From the NCBI GenBank assembly GCA_044225565.1, contig JBGAIL010000002.1:1-58786 (forward strand): DNA of 58,786 nucleotides, given 5' to 3'. Source of the DNA: CAVXAE01 sp044225565. GTDB taxonomy: Bacteria > Pseudomonadota > Gammaproteobacteria > Steroidobacterales > Steroidobacteraceae. The notes below the pieces were generated by a model that saw nothing but the letters and a program-made list of their open reading frames with translations, did not search any database and was not told the origin of the DNA. Made by a program: the position numbers and the translations under genes. This document shows positions 27,615-35,210 of this stretch, in pieces. Within the stretch, counting starts at the first letter, position 1. Each line of letters starts with the position of its first letter.

Positions 27615-27947
27615 CTAGTCCTGACGGGCGCGTCGAGGTCCGTAGAAGAAGACCCACAGCGCGAAATCCGCCGAGAAGTCCTCGAAGCGATGCAGCTGAT
27701 GCGCCGGCACGAAGAGGAAAGTGCCCGGCGAGACGGGCCGCCGCGCTGCGCCATCGAAGAACGTGCCCTGGCCGCGTGCCACGATGTACACCTCGTCCTG
27801 GTCGTGAGGCTGTTGCGTATCGCTTCCCTGCGGCGCATACAGCTCCACTTCGAGCGTGGCGTCCGAGTAGATGGGAATCGCGAGGTTGCCGGGGGGCGGC
27901 GGGCCTTTGGCCAGCGCCGCGGCGAGATCGATGAGGGTGGTCTTCAT
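27615..27947 (-). CDS. Small cupin-domain protein
   Basis: A 110-residue single-domain cupin starting at ATG 27947 (MKTTLIDLAAAL). The metal-site pattern QPHDQDEVYIVARGQG supplies His, His/Asp and Glu ligands, and PGTFLFVPAHQLHRF is the second cupin motif. This fits a metal-binding sensor or small isomerase/dioxygenase; no substrate can be named. It is convergent with the PHP-UvrD gene 5 bases away. Confidence 0.82.
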   Translation of the reverse strand: MKTTLIDLAAALAKGPPPPGNLAIPIYSDATLEVELYAPQGSDTQQPHDQDEVYIVARGQGTFFDGAARRPVSPGTFLFVPAHQLHRFEDFSADFALWVFFYGPRRARQD

Positions 27948-28075
27948 GCACTGCGCGACCTCGTGTGAGGAGGCCTGTGAAGTGTACGCCTCATCGCCGT
28001 TTCCCGCGGGCACCGGTCACGAGAATGCCGTTCCGATGCCATTTCGATCCGGGCGGCTGCTGATATTCTCGGAGC

Positions 28076-28924
28076 ATGAATCCACGAGTCGCGACGGGCA
28101 GTGGTCACCGCACGGTTGGCTTCGCCGGCACGCGCGCTCCGTCGCGACATCCCTCCCGTCGGCGAGCCGGGATAATGTGTTCGTTCGCATCCGTCGGCCT
28201 CCTGCTCTCGGCTCGGGATGCCAGCTCGCAACAGCCCGATTACGAATCCATGGTGGCGTTGCGTTGCAGTGAAGGTTTCAGCCGGGCCTTGGAAGCAGCC
28301 GAGGCCCATCTGTCCTCCAATCCCGGGGATGGAACGGCTGCCGGCGTCCGGGCGCTCGTCTATGCCAACGCCGTAGACTTCCTCGGCATGGCGCCCGCAG
28401 CGGCGCGTGAAGCCAAGAAAGAAGCGCTCGCCCGCGCGATGCAGATCGCCCCGACAGGCCCATGGACGCGCGCGGCATACGGGCTGATCCACATGATGGA
28501 CGGTAGCGTCGGAGCGGAACGGGAGCTCGCCTCCTGCATCGATGAACATCCGGCGTTCCTGGAGTGCTACAACCTTCAAGGAGACTTGCTCAGGAAGACC
28601 GGTCGCGAGGAACAAGCGGGCGCGGTGTACCGGCGCGCTTTGAAGCGCTGGCCGAAAGACGGCGAGCTGACCGTCAGTTATGCGTTCTATCTCCAGCAAG
28701 CAGGACGGGTGCCGGAGGCTCTCGACATGCTGCGTCAGCTCACACGGGAAGAACCCCGGTTCGCCCGCGGACATTGGCACCTGGCGGTCATGCTTTTCGA
28801 GTCGGGGGGCGACCTGGTGCCTGCGCGTCGCGAAGCCAGCCGTGCTCTGGAGCTCGATCCTCTGATCTGGAACGGAGAACGGTTTTTGAGGATGCTCGAG
28901 CACCCCGCGGGATCGCAGGAATAA
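28076..28924 (+). CDS. Exported TPR-repeat protein of unknown function
   Basis: The 282 residues carry an Arg-rich N-terminus followed by a hydrophobic, signal-like stretch (IMCSFASVGLLLSA). Helical repeats of TPR type follow, for example the segments around LQGDLLRKTGREEQAGAVY and VPEALDMLRQL. This implies a protein-binding scaffold, probably periplasmic. The start at 28076 has a GGAG too close to the ATG; the Met at residue 34 is an alternative. It is convergent with comF. Confidence 0.7.
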   Translation: MNPRVATGSGHRTVGFAGTRAPSRHPSRRRAGIMCSFASVGLLLSARDASSQQPDYESMVALRCSEGFSRALEAAEAHLSSNPGDGTAAGVRALVYANAVDFLGMAPAAAREAKKEALARAMQIAPTGPWTRAAYGLIHMMDGSVGAERELASCIDEHPAFLECYNLQGDLLRKTGREEQAGAVYRRALKRWPKDGELTVSYAFYLQQAGRVPEALDMLRQLTREEPRFARGHWHLAVMLFESGGDLVPARREASRALELDPLIWNGERFLRMLEHPAGSQE

Positions 28925-28934
28925 CCGTCCACGG

Positions 28935-29591
28935 CTACCGTCGGCTGCCGGGATCCGGCACATGTGCGACGGCCCACAGCTCCAGGCTTTCCGGCGACGC
29001 CGCCGCGAGCGCCTGGCCGGCCTCGCCCATCGTATTGCCGGTCGTGAGCACGTCGTCTACGAGTGCGATGTACCGCGCCTTCGGCCGTTGCCGCACTTGG
29101 AATGCGCCCCTCACGTTGCGCATCCGCTCTTCAAGCGGCAGACCGCTCTGCTCCTTCGTGGCGATCACGCGCACGAGGCAGCGGTCGTCGACGCGCGTTC
29201 CCAGTTCCGCCGCGGCGAAGCGGGCGATCTCGGCGGCCTGATTGAATCCCCTGGATCGATAGCGGTCCTGATGCAGCGGCACCGGAATCAGCAGCTGAGG
29301 CCGCGGCGCACCCGAAGCCACGTGGGCCTGCGCGAGCAGCAGTCCGAGCACCCGCGCATACTGCCGCTCGCCACGAAACTTGAGCTGGCGGATGAAGCGG
29401 TCGATCGGGTAGTCGTATACGTAAGGCACCAGAGCCCGGCTGAAGAGCGAAGGACAGGCGAGTGGTCCACCGCCCCGGTCCGGCAGCTCCCGCCGGCAGT
29501 ATCCACAAAGATCCAGGCCCCGCCGCTCTCCGGGATACCCGCACAGGCAGCAGATCGGCGGCAGCAGGGCTGCCATGATCATTGTCGACAT
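28935..29591 (-). CDS. comF: ComF-family phosphoribosyltransferase-like protein with shortened zinc region
   Basis: ComF proteins act in DNA uptake and recombination. The 218 residues include an N-terminal zinc region (Cys14, Cys15, Cys17; Cys29, Cys32) and the PRTase core with IPVPLHQDRYRSRGFNQA and the PRPP loop LVDDVLTTGNT. After Cys46 the sequence passes directly to the FRY/PLD-like strand (VPYVYDYPIDRFI). The second Cys pair that I expect in this family, about 20 residues, is missing. The start ATG overlaps the left arm of the BirA-like palindrome. Function may be impaired. Confidence 0.88.
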   Translation of the reverse strand: MSTMIMAALLPPICCLCGYPGERRGLDLCGYCRRELPDRGGGPLACPSLFSRALVPYVYDYPIDRFIRQLKFRGERQYARVLGLLLAQAHVASGAPRPQLLIPVPLHQDRYRSRGFNQAAEIARFAAAELGTRVDDRCLVRVIATKEQSGLPLEERMRNVRGAFQVRQRPKARYIALVDDVLTTGNTMGEAGQALAAASPESLELWAVAHVPDPGSRR

Positions 29592-29614
29592 CCTGTCGTC
29601 CTTTTGGTTGACAA
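29582..29614. promoter_or_regulatory. Putative BirA (biotin repressor) operator
   Basis: TTGTCGACA (29582-29590) and GGTTGACAA (29606-29614) are near-inverted repeats separated by 15 bases. They match the layout of the proteobacterial BirA site TTGTAAACC-N(14-16)-GGTTTACAA. The right arm contains TTGACA at 29608-29613, a good -35, so bound repressor would block a promoter reading into bioB 100 bases downstream. No matching -10 is obvious. Confidence 0.55.
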
Positions 29615-29713
29615 GGCCGCGGCCGGGCCGCGACCATCCCGTACGGCCCAGTGTCTGCGCGCAGTCCCGTGGGCGTCGAGCCAACTATCTGTCGTCAACA
29701 TCGAGATTCGCCC

Positions 29714-32044
29714 ATGACCGCATCCGTGCCGCCCGCCGTCCGCCACGACTGGACACTGCCCGAGGTGCAGGCGCTGTTCGCACTGCCGTTCGTGGACCTC
29801 CTGTTCCAGGCCCAGCAGGTGCACCGGGCGCATCACCCCTCGAGCACGGTACAGATGAGCACGCTGCTGTCCATCAAGACGGGGGCCTGTCCCGAGGATT
29901 GCGCCTACTGCCCGCAGAGCGTCCGCTATGAAACCGGCGTGGGCCGCGAAGCCCTGATGCAGGTGGCGGAGGTGCGGGAAGCGGCGGCTCGCGCCAAGGC
30001 CGCCGGAGCGACCCGCTTCTGCATGGGCGCTGCCTATCGCTCCCCCAAGGCGAAGGACCTCGCCGTGATCAAGGAGATGATCTCCGAAGTGCGTGCGCTG
30101 GGCCTCGAGACCTGCGCGACGCTGGGCATGGTCACGCCCGCCCAGGCGGACGAGCTCAAAGCGGCCGGGCTCGACTACTACAACCACAACCTCGACACCT
30201 CGCCCGAGTTCTACGGCGAGATCATCACCACGCGCACCTACCAGGACCGGCTCGACACGCTCACCGCCGTCCGTGATGCGGGCATGAAGGTGTGCTGCGG
30301 GGGCATCGTCGGCATGGGCGAGAAGCCTGCCGACCGGGCCGGCCTGCTCATGACCCTGTCCAATCTCCCGGAGCATCCGCAGAGCGTGCCCATCAACAAT
30401 CTGGTGCAGGTGCCTGGCACGCCGCTGCATGGCCGTGACCCCATCGACCCGTTCGACTTCGTGCGCACCCTGGCGGTGGCTCGCATCCTCATGCCGCGCT
30501 CGCACGTACGGCTGTCGGCCGGTCGCGAAGAGATGAGCGACGAGCTGCAGGCGCTGTGCTTCATGGCCGGCGCGAACTCGATCTTCTACGGCGAGAAGCT
30601 GCTGACGACCGGCAATCCGGACGTGGAGAAGGACCAGCGCCTGTTCGCCCGGCTGGGGCTCAAGACCGAGGGCGCTGTGAGCGCTCTGGACGGCAATTGC
30701 CCTACCAATGAAACAATTCTGGCGTCAGAGGCTGTTATTGGCTCGAATTCCGCCTGTCCCAGCAGCGGCTCCCCGAGGCGGCAAATGGTGCCCACACCCG
30801 CCATGCGGCGCGACCCGCGAACGCTTGAGGCCGCGCTCGCCGGGCTCGACGCGCAGCACCTGAGACGCCGCCGGCGGACGGTCGAGTCCTACCTGCAGGC
30901 GGGCAGCCGCGTCGAAGCGCAGGTGGATGGCGAGCACCTCGTCGACTTCTGCGGCAACGACTATCTCGGGCTCGCGCACCACCCCGAGATCGCGTCTGCC
31001 CTGGCGAGCTCGGCCAGCGCCTGCGGGACGGGCAGTGGCGCCGCGCATCTGGTCAGCGGTCATGGCATCGAGCACGCGCGACTCGAGGAAGCGGTAGCTG
31101 CATTCACCGGACGCGAGCGGGCGTTGCTGTTCTCGACGGGCTACATGGCGAACCTGGCGGTGATCACCGCGCTCGCCGGACCTGGTGATCTCGTGCTGCT
31201 CGACCGGCTGGACCATGCCTCGCTCATCGATGGCGCACGCCTGTCGGGTGCCCGATTCAAGCGCTACCCCCACAACGACGCGGCGTCGGCCGGGCGTGAG
31301 CTCCAGGCTGGCGCCAGCGACCCCGAGCGGACCTGCCTGCTGGCGACGGATGGCGTCTTCAGCATGGATGGCGACCTCGCCCCGCTTCCCGACCTGGCGC
31401 GGGCTTGCGCTGCTCACCAGTCCTGGCTCGTCGTCGATGACGCCCACGGGCTCGGAGTGGTCGGCAGCACGGGTCGCGGGACGCTGGAGCATTTCGGCCT
31501 CGCTCCCACCGACGTGCCTTTGCTGGTCGGCACTTTCGGCAAGGCTTTCGGCACTTTCGGCGCCTTCGTCGCGGGAGACCGGGACGTGATCGAGCTGCTC
31601 GTGCAGAAAGCGCGTCCCTACGTCTATACGACGGCCTTGCCTCAGGCTCTGGCCGCCGCGACCCGGCGCGCGCTCGAGCTGGCGGATCGGGAAAGCTGGC
31701 GGCGCGAACGGGTCGCTACGCTCACGGCGCGATTCCGGAAAGGCGCGGCGGAGAGAGGCATCCCGCTCGCGACTTCCCGACTGACGGGCGCTACGCCGAT
31801 CCAGCCCGTGATCCTCGGCAGCCCTGAAACCGCGTTGCGCGCGCAGGATCAGTTGCTGCAAGCCGGCTTCTGGGTGGCGGCCATCCGCCCGCCGACCGTC
31901 CCACCGGGCAGCTCGCGGCTGCGTGTGACGCTCTCGGCCGCCCATTCCGAAGCTCACGTGGACGCGCTGCTGGATGCGCTGGCGGGGGCCTGCGAATCCG
32001 TCGCAGCAACCGGGCGCGCCGCAGGGGCGATCCCGACGTCATGA
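29714..32044 (+). CDS. bioB-bioF: Biotin synthase joined in frame to 8-amino-7-oxononanoate synthase (BioB-BioF)
   Basis: A single uninterrupted 776-residue frame. Residues 1 to about 333 are BioB, the radical SAM sulfur-insertion enzyme (CPEDCAYC cluster motif, YYNHNLDTS, GANSIFYGEKLLTT). Residues from 358 are BioF, the PLP enzyme making 8-amino-7-oxononanoate (FCGNDYLGLA, VVDDAHGLGVVG, GTFGKAFG with the PLP Lys). About 24 linker residues lie between. No stop codon occurs in the junction, which is locally richer in A+T. An ATG at 30785 with GAGG six bases upstream could also start a separate BioF. bioC overlaps the end (ATGA). Confidence 0.9.
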   Translation: MTASVPPAVRHDWTLPEVQALFALPFVDLLFQAQQVHRAHHPSSTVQMSTLLSIKTGACPEDCAYCPQSVRYETGVGREALMQVAEVREAAARAKAAGATRFCMGAAYRSPKAKDLAVIKEMISEVRALGLETCATLGMVTPAQADELKAAGLDYYNHNLDTSPEFYGEIITTRTYQDRLDTLTAVRDAGMKVCCGGIVGMGEKPADRAGLLMTLSNLPEHPQSVPINNLVQVPGTPLHGRDPIDPFDFVRTLAVARILMPRSHVRLSAGREEMSDELQALCFMAGANSIFYGEKLLTTGNPDVEKDQRLFARLGLKTEGAVSALDGNCPTNETILASEAVIGSNSACPSSGSPRRQMVPTPAMRRDPRTLEAALAGLDAQHLRRRRRTVESYLQAGSRVEAQVDGEHLVDFCGNDYLGLAHHPEIASALASSASACGTGSGAAHLVSGHGIEHARLEEAVAAFTGRERALLFSTGYMANLAVITALAGPGDLVLLDRLDHASLIDGARLSGARFKRYPHNDAASAGRELQAGASDPERTCLLATDGVFSMDGDLAPLPDLARACAAHQSWLVVDDAHGLGVVGSTGRGTLEHFGLAPTDVPLLVGTFGKAFGTFGAFVAGDRDVIELLVQKARPYVYTTALPQALAAATRRALELADRESWRRERVATLTARFRKGAAERGIPLATSRLTGATPIQPVILGSPETALRAQDQLLQAGFWVAAIRPPTVPPGSSRLRVTLSAAHSEAHVDALLDALAGACESVAATGRAAGAIPTS
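30775..30787 (+). promoter_or_regulatory. Internal ribosome-binding site and ATG for independent BioF
   Basis: GAGG at 30775-30778 lies six bases before ATG 30785-30787, in the bioB-bioF frame and directly before the BioF domain. It would allow a free BioF chain to be made besides any fusion. Confidence 0.55.
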
Positions 32045-32928
32045 GCTCCTCCTCGAACGACGGCTTCCTGCTGGACCGCCCGGGCATCCGCGAATCCTTC
32101 GACCGCGCCAGCACCCGCTACGAGGAGGCGGCGATCCTGCAGGCGCGCGTGAGCGACGAGCTGGTCGACCGGCTGGCGCTCTTCAGGCTCGAGCCGCGGG
32201 TGATCCTCGATCTCGGCTGCGGGCCGGGCCGGGCCACGGCGGCACTCAAACGTGCTTACCCGCAGGCCACGATCCTCGCTCTCGACTTCGCTCCCGGAAT
32301 GCTGCGCGAAGCGGGCCGTCGCATGGAAGGCGAGGGCGTCCGGTTCGAGCGCATCTGTGCCGATGCGCTGCGCCTTCCCATCGCGGCCGCCAGCGTGGAT
32401 CTGGTATTCAGCAGCCTGATGCTGCAGTGGTGCGAGCCGCTGCAGGTGGCATTCACCGAGGTGCGCCGCGTGCTGCGGCCGGGCGGGCTCCTCATGTTCT
32501 CCACTTTCGGGCCGGACACCCTGAAGGAGCTGCGCGCGGCCTGGAGCGCGGTGGACGAAGGCATGCACGTCAACCGCTTCGTGGACATGCACGACGTCGG
32601 CGACGCAGTGATGCGGGCGGGACTGTCCGAGCCGGTTCTGGACCTCGAGCGGATGCAGCTCACCTATCCGGACGTGCTGGGCCTGATGCGGGACCTCAAG
32701 GCCATCGGGGCGCACAACGTGGCAATCGACCGTGCGCGCGGGCTCACGCCACGCACGAAGCTGCGCCGCATGGAAGCGGCTTACGAGAAAGAGCGACGCG
32801 ACGGACGGCTGCCTGCAACCTACGAAGTGGTCTATGGAACGGCGTGGGGCGGGTCGAATCGCGCCACGGCCGGCTCCATCGCAGGTGAAGTATCGATCTC
32901 TCCTTCGGACATCCGGCGACGGAGCTGA
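32041..32928 (+). CDS. bioC: Malonyl-[acyl-carrier protein] O-methyltransferase BioC
   Basis: Methylates the free carboxyl of malonyl-ACP so fatty acid synthesis can build pimelate for biotin. The 295 residues hold a class I SAM methyltransferase fold with DLGCGPGRAT (SAM-binding loop), LALDFAPGML, and the BioC-typical SSLMLQWCEPL. The start overlaps the bioB-bioF stop by 4 bases. BioH is not in the window. Confidence 0.94.
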   Translation: MSSSSNDGFLLDRPGIRESFDRASTRYEEAAILQARVSDELVDRLALFRLEPRVILDLGCGPGRATAALKRAYPQATILALDFAPGMLREAGRRMEGEGVRFERICADALRLPIAAASVDLVFSSLMLQWCEPLQVAFTEVRRVLRPGGLLMFSTFGPDTLKELRAAWSAVDEGMHVNRFVDMHDVGDAVMRAGLSEPVLDLERMQLTYPDVLGLMRDLKAIGAHNVAIDRARGLTPRTKLRRMEAAYEKERRDGRLPATYEVVYGTAWGGSNRATAGSIAGEVSISPSDIRRRS

Positions 32929-32932
32929 GCCA

Positions 32933-33634
32933 GTGACGCCCGCCGTGAATCTCGAACTGCCCGCCCTTCGCGCCAGGCTCGGCGAAGCCCGTGGCGTGTT
33001 CGTGACCGGAACCGACACCGGCGTGGGCAAGACCGTGTTTTCCAGCGCGCTCGCCCGCGCCCTGGTCCGCGAAGGCCTGCGGGTGGCAGGCATGAAACCG
33101 GTCGCTGCCGGGGCCGAGGCCACGGCGGCGGGACTGCGAAACGAGGATGCGTTGGCGCTCGCGGCGGCATCGAACGTGGCGGCGCCTTACGAGAGCATCA
33201 ACCCTTATTGCCTGGTCGCGGCCGTCTCGCCGCACATAGCGGCGGCGGAAGAGGGCGTAACGGTCGACCCGCTCTTCGTCAAAAGCCATTTCGGCCGGCT
33301 GGCATCGCTCGCGGATTTCGTGGTGGCAGAAGGCGCGGGCGGCTGGCTCGCGCCCATCTCGCCGGATCGCACGATGGCCGACATCGCTCTCGCGCTCGAG
33401 CTTCCCGTCCTGCTGGTCGTGGGGCTGCGCCTCGGCTGCCTGAGCCACAGCCTGCTGACCCGCGACTCGATCGTGGCGAGCGGCCTGCCATTCGCCGGCT
33501 GGGTCGCGAACCGCATCGACCCGCAATTCGCACGCGCCACGGAGAATCTCGACACCCTGACCGTGCGCCTCGGCGGTGCGCCGCTGGCCATCGTCGACTT
33601 CCAGCCCGCGCTCCAGGCGCCCGCCACCCCCTAG
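32933..33634 (+). CDS. bioD: Dethiobiotin synthetase
   Basis: ATP-dependent carboxylation and ring closure of 7,8-diaminopelargonate to dethiobiotin. From GTG 32933, preceded by GGAG, the product has 233 residues with the P-loop VTGTDTGVGKTVFS, MKPVAAGAE and VVAEGAGGWLAPI. It is the last gene of the biotin unit. bioA is absent here, so the aminotransferase step is encoded elsewhere. Confidence 0.95.
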   Translation: MTPAVNLELPALRARLGEARGVFVTGTDTGVGKTVFSSALARALVREGLRVAGMKPVAAGAEATAAGLRNEDALALAAASNVAAPYESINPYCLVAAVSPHIAAAEEGVTVDPLFVKSHFGRLASLADFVVAEGAGGWLAPISPDRTMADIALALELPVLLVVGLRLGCLSHSLLTRDSIVASGLPFAGWVANRIDPQFARATENLDTLTVRLGGAPLAIVDFQPALQAPATP

Positions 33635-33660
33635 CTGGCAAAAACCGCGCTTTTTGCCAG
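33635..33660 (+). terminator. Perfect 10-bp hairpin after bioD
   Basis: CTGGCAAAAA (33635-33644) and TTTTTGCCAG (33651-33660) pair exactly around a 6-base loop, starting one base after the bioD stop. The T-run is inside the 3' arm rather than after it, so a transcription terminator is likely but atypical; the symmetry would work on both strands. Confidence 0.55.
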
Positions 33661-33747
33661 CCGCCCGGCGAAGCGCTTGCGGTGATTGCGCCGAAAGCGC
33701 CGCCAGGCGGCTCTCAGCCGATGCAGAATGCCGCCTAAGCTTTTGTC

Positions 33748-33775
33748 TTGAATAATATTTTCGCTGCGCTACCAT
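33748..33775 (+). promoter_or_regulatory. Candidate sigma-70 promoter before the DUF2244-cox genes
   Basis: TTGAAT (33748-33753) and TACCAT (33770-33775) are 16 bases apart in a short AT-rich patch in otherwise GC-rich DNA. The predicted start of transcription falls near the GTG at 33784. Confidence 0.4.
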
Positions 33776-33783
33776 GCGGCGCC

Positions 33784-34260
33784 GTGATCGCCCCGCACCG
33801 CATCGAGATCGCTCCGCATTGCTCGCTCACCCCGCGCGGCGCCGTGGGATTCTTCGCCAGCCTGTGCCTGGCCACCTTCGGGCTCGCCGGCTTCGTCGCC
33901 TCGCGCGGCTACTGGCCCGTCCTGCCGTTCGCGGGGCTGGAGATGGCCGTGCTGGCCTGGGCGCTGAGAGCGAGCATGAGCCGGCGCTTCCACCGCCAGA
34001 TCGTCACCATCTCGGACGCCGAGGTGCGCATCGACTCGCGCGACCGCGAACATTCCGCGGAAGTCGTGTTCCCGCGCCACTGGGCGCAGGTTAAACTCCG
34101 CCGCCCCGTTTCAGGCCTGCATCCGAGCTGCCTCACCATCGAGTCGCACGGTCGCCGGTGCGAGGTTGGAAGCTTTCTCACCGAGCAGGAGCGGCATGGC
34201 CTGGCCAGACGCCTCGCGCGGCTGATTGGCCGTATCGACGAGTCTCCCTCTCTGGCCTGA
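33784..34260 (+). CDS. DUF2244-family membrane protein
   Basis: The 158-residue product from GTG 33784 has two adjacent hydrophobic segments (GFFASLCLATFGLAGFVAS and a following stretch ending LAWAL) and a soluble tail with VTISDAEVRIDS and SFLTEQERHGLA. DUF2244 proteins commonly sit beside cytochrome oxidase genes, as here (coxB follows after 43 bases), but their role is unknown. TTG 33748 is an alternative start; neither start has a clear ribosome-binding site. Confidence 0.72.
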   Translation: MIAPHRIEIAPHCSLTPRGAVGFFASLCLATFGLAGFVASRGYWPVLPFAGLEMAVLAWALRASMSRRFHRQIVTISDAEVRIDSRDREHSAEVVFPRHWAQVKLRRPVSGLHPSCLTIESHGRRCEVGSFLTEQERHGLARRLARLIGRIDESPSLA

Positions 34261-34303
34261 AGCGCATTCCGGCCGGGGACGAACACACAGGGTTGTACAT
34301 CAA

Positions 34304-35191
34304 ATGACGATCAGCAGAACCTTCCTCACGCTCGCCGCCCTCGCGACCGGCTTCACCGTGCCCGCCCACGCCGCCGACGATTCCGGCTGGCACCTGCTCA
34401 ACATGCGCGAGGGCGTCACCGAGATCAGCCGGCAGATCTACCACCTGCACATGCTCATCTTCTGGGTCTGCGTGGTCATCGCCGTGGCGGTGTTCGGCTT
34501 CATGATCTGGTCGCTCGTCAAGTACCGCAAGTCGAAGGGCGCGGTCGCCGACACCACCCTCGTGCACAACACCAAGGTGGAGATCGTGTGGACCGTGGTG
34601 CCGGTGGTCATCCTCGTGGCCATGGCCGTGCCGGCCGCCAAGGCCCTGGTCGCCATCGAGGACACGCGCGACACGCAGCTCACCATCAAGGTCACCGGCT
34701 ACCAGTGGGGCTGGCACTACGACTACCTCGACGACGGCGTCGCCTTCCATTCGCGCCTCGCGCGGGACGCCGACGCCGCCCGCCGCCTCATGTCCGGGGT
34801 CGACCCGACCACCATCCCGAACTACCTGCTCAACGTCGACAACCCGCTGGTCGTGCCGGCCGGCGTGAAGGTGCGACTGCTGGTCACCGCGGCCGACGTC
34901 ATCCATTCCTGGTGGGTGCCCGACTTCGGCATGAAGAAGGATGCCATCCCCGGGTACGTGAACGAGATGTGGTTCAAGGTGGACGCGGACAAGACCGGCA
35001 CCTATCGCGGCCAGTGCGTCGAGCTCTGCGGCCGCGACCACGGCTTCATGCCCATCGTGGTGGAAGTGAAGAGCCCCGAGGACTTCGCAGCCTGGCTGAA
35101 GGCCGGCGCCGCACGGAAGCCTGCCGGCGAGGCCGCCTCGCCCGCTGCCGCCAACGCCAACCAGCCCGCGCCGTCGCCCACTGCCGGCTAA
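34304..35191 (+). CDS. coxB: Cytochrome c oxidase subunit II
   Basis: Receives electrons from cytochrome c through its binuclear CuA centre. The 295 residues have a signal peptide (cleavage near AHA-ADD), two transmembrane helices and a periplasmic cupredoxin domain. The CuA ligands lie in VIHSWWVPDFG (His) and GQCVELCGRDHGFM (Cys, Cys, His, Met). The C-terminus is an Ala/Pro-rich tail without a fused cytochrome c domain. It is the first structural subunit in the cox unit. Confidence 0.96.
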   Translation: MTISRTFLTLAALATGFTVPAHAADDSGWHLLNMREGVTEISRQIYHLHMLIFWVCVVIAVAVFGFMIWSLVKYRKSKGAVADTTLVHNTKVEIVWTVVPVVILVAMAVPAAKALVAIEDTRDTQLTIKVTGYQWGWHYDYLDDGVAFHSRLARDADAARRLMSGVDPTTIPNYLLNVDNPLVVPAGVKVRLLVTAADVIHSWWVPDFGMKKDAIPGYVNEMWFKVDADKTGTYRGQCVELCGRDHGFMPIVVEVKSPEDFAAWLKAGAARKPAGEAASPAAANANQPAPSPTAG

Positions 35192-35210
35192 CACTCGAGA
35201 GATCACAGAA

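Noticed and set aside
31528..31563. Tandem repeat-like GGCACTTTCGGC copies
   Set aside because: They encode the PLP-lysine loop of BioF (GTFGKAFGTFG), so the repetition is due to protein sequence.
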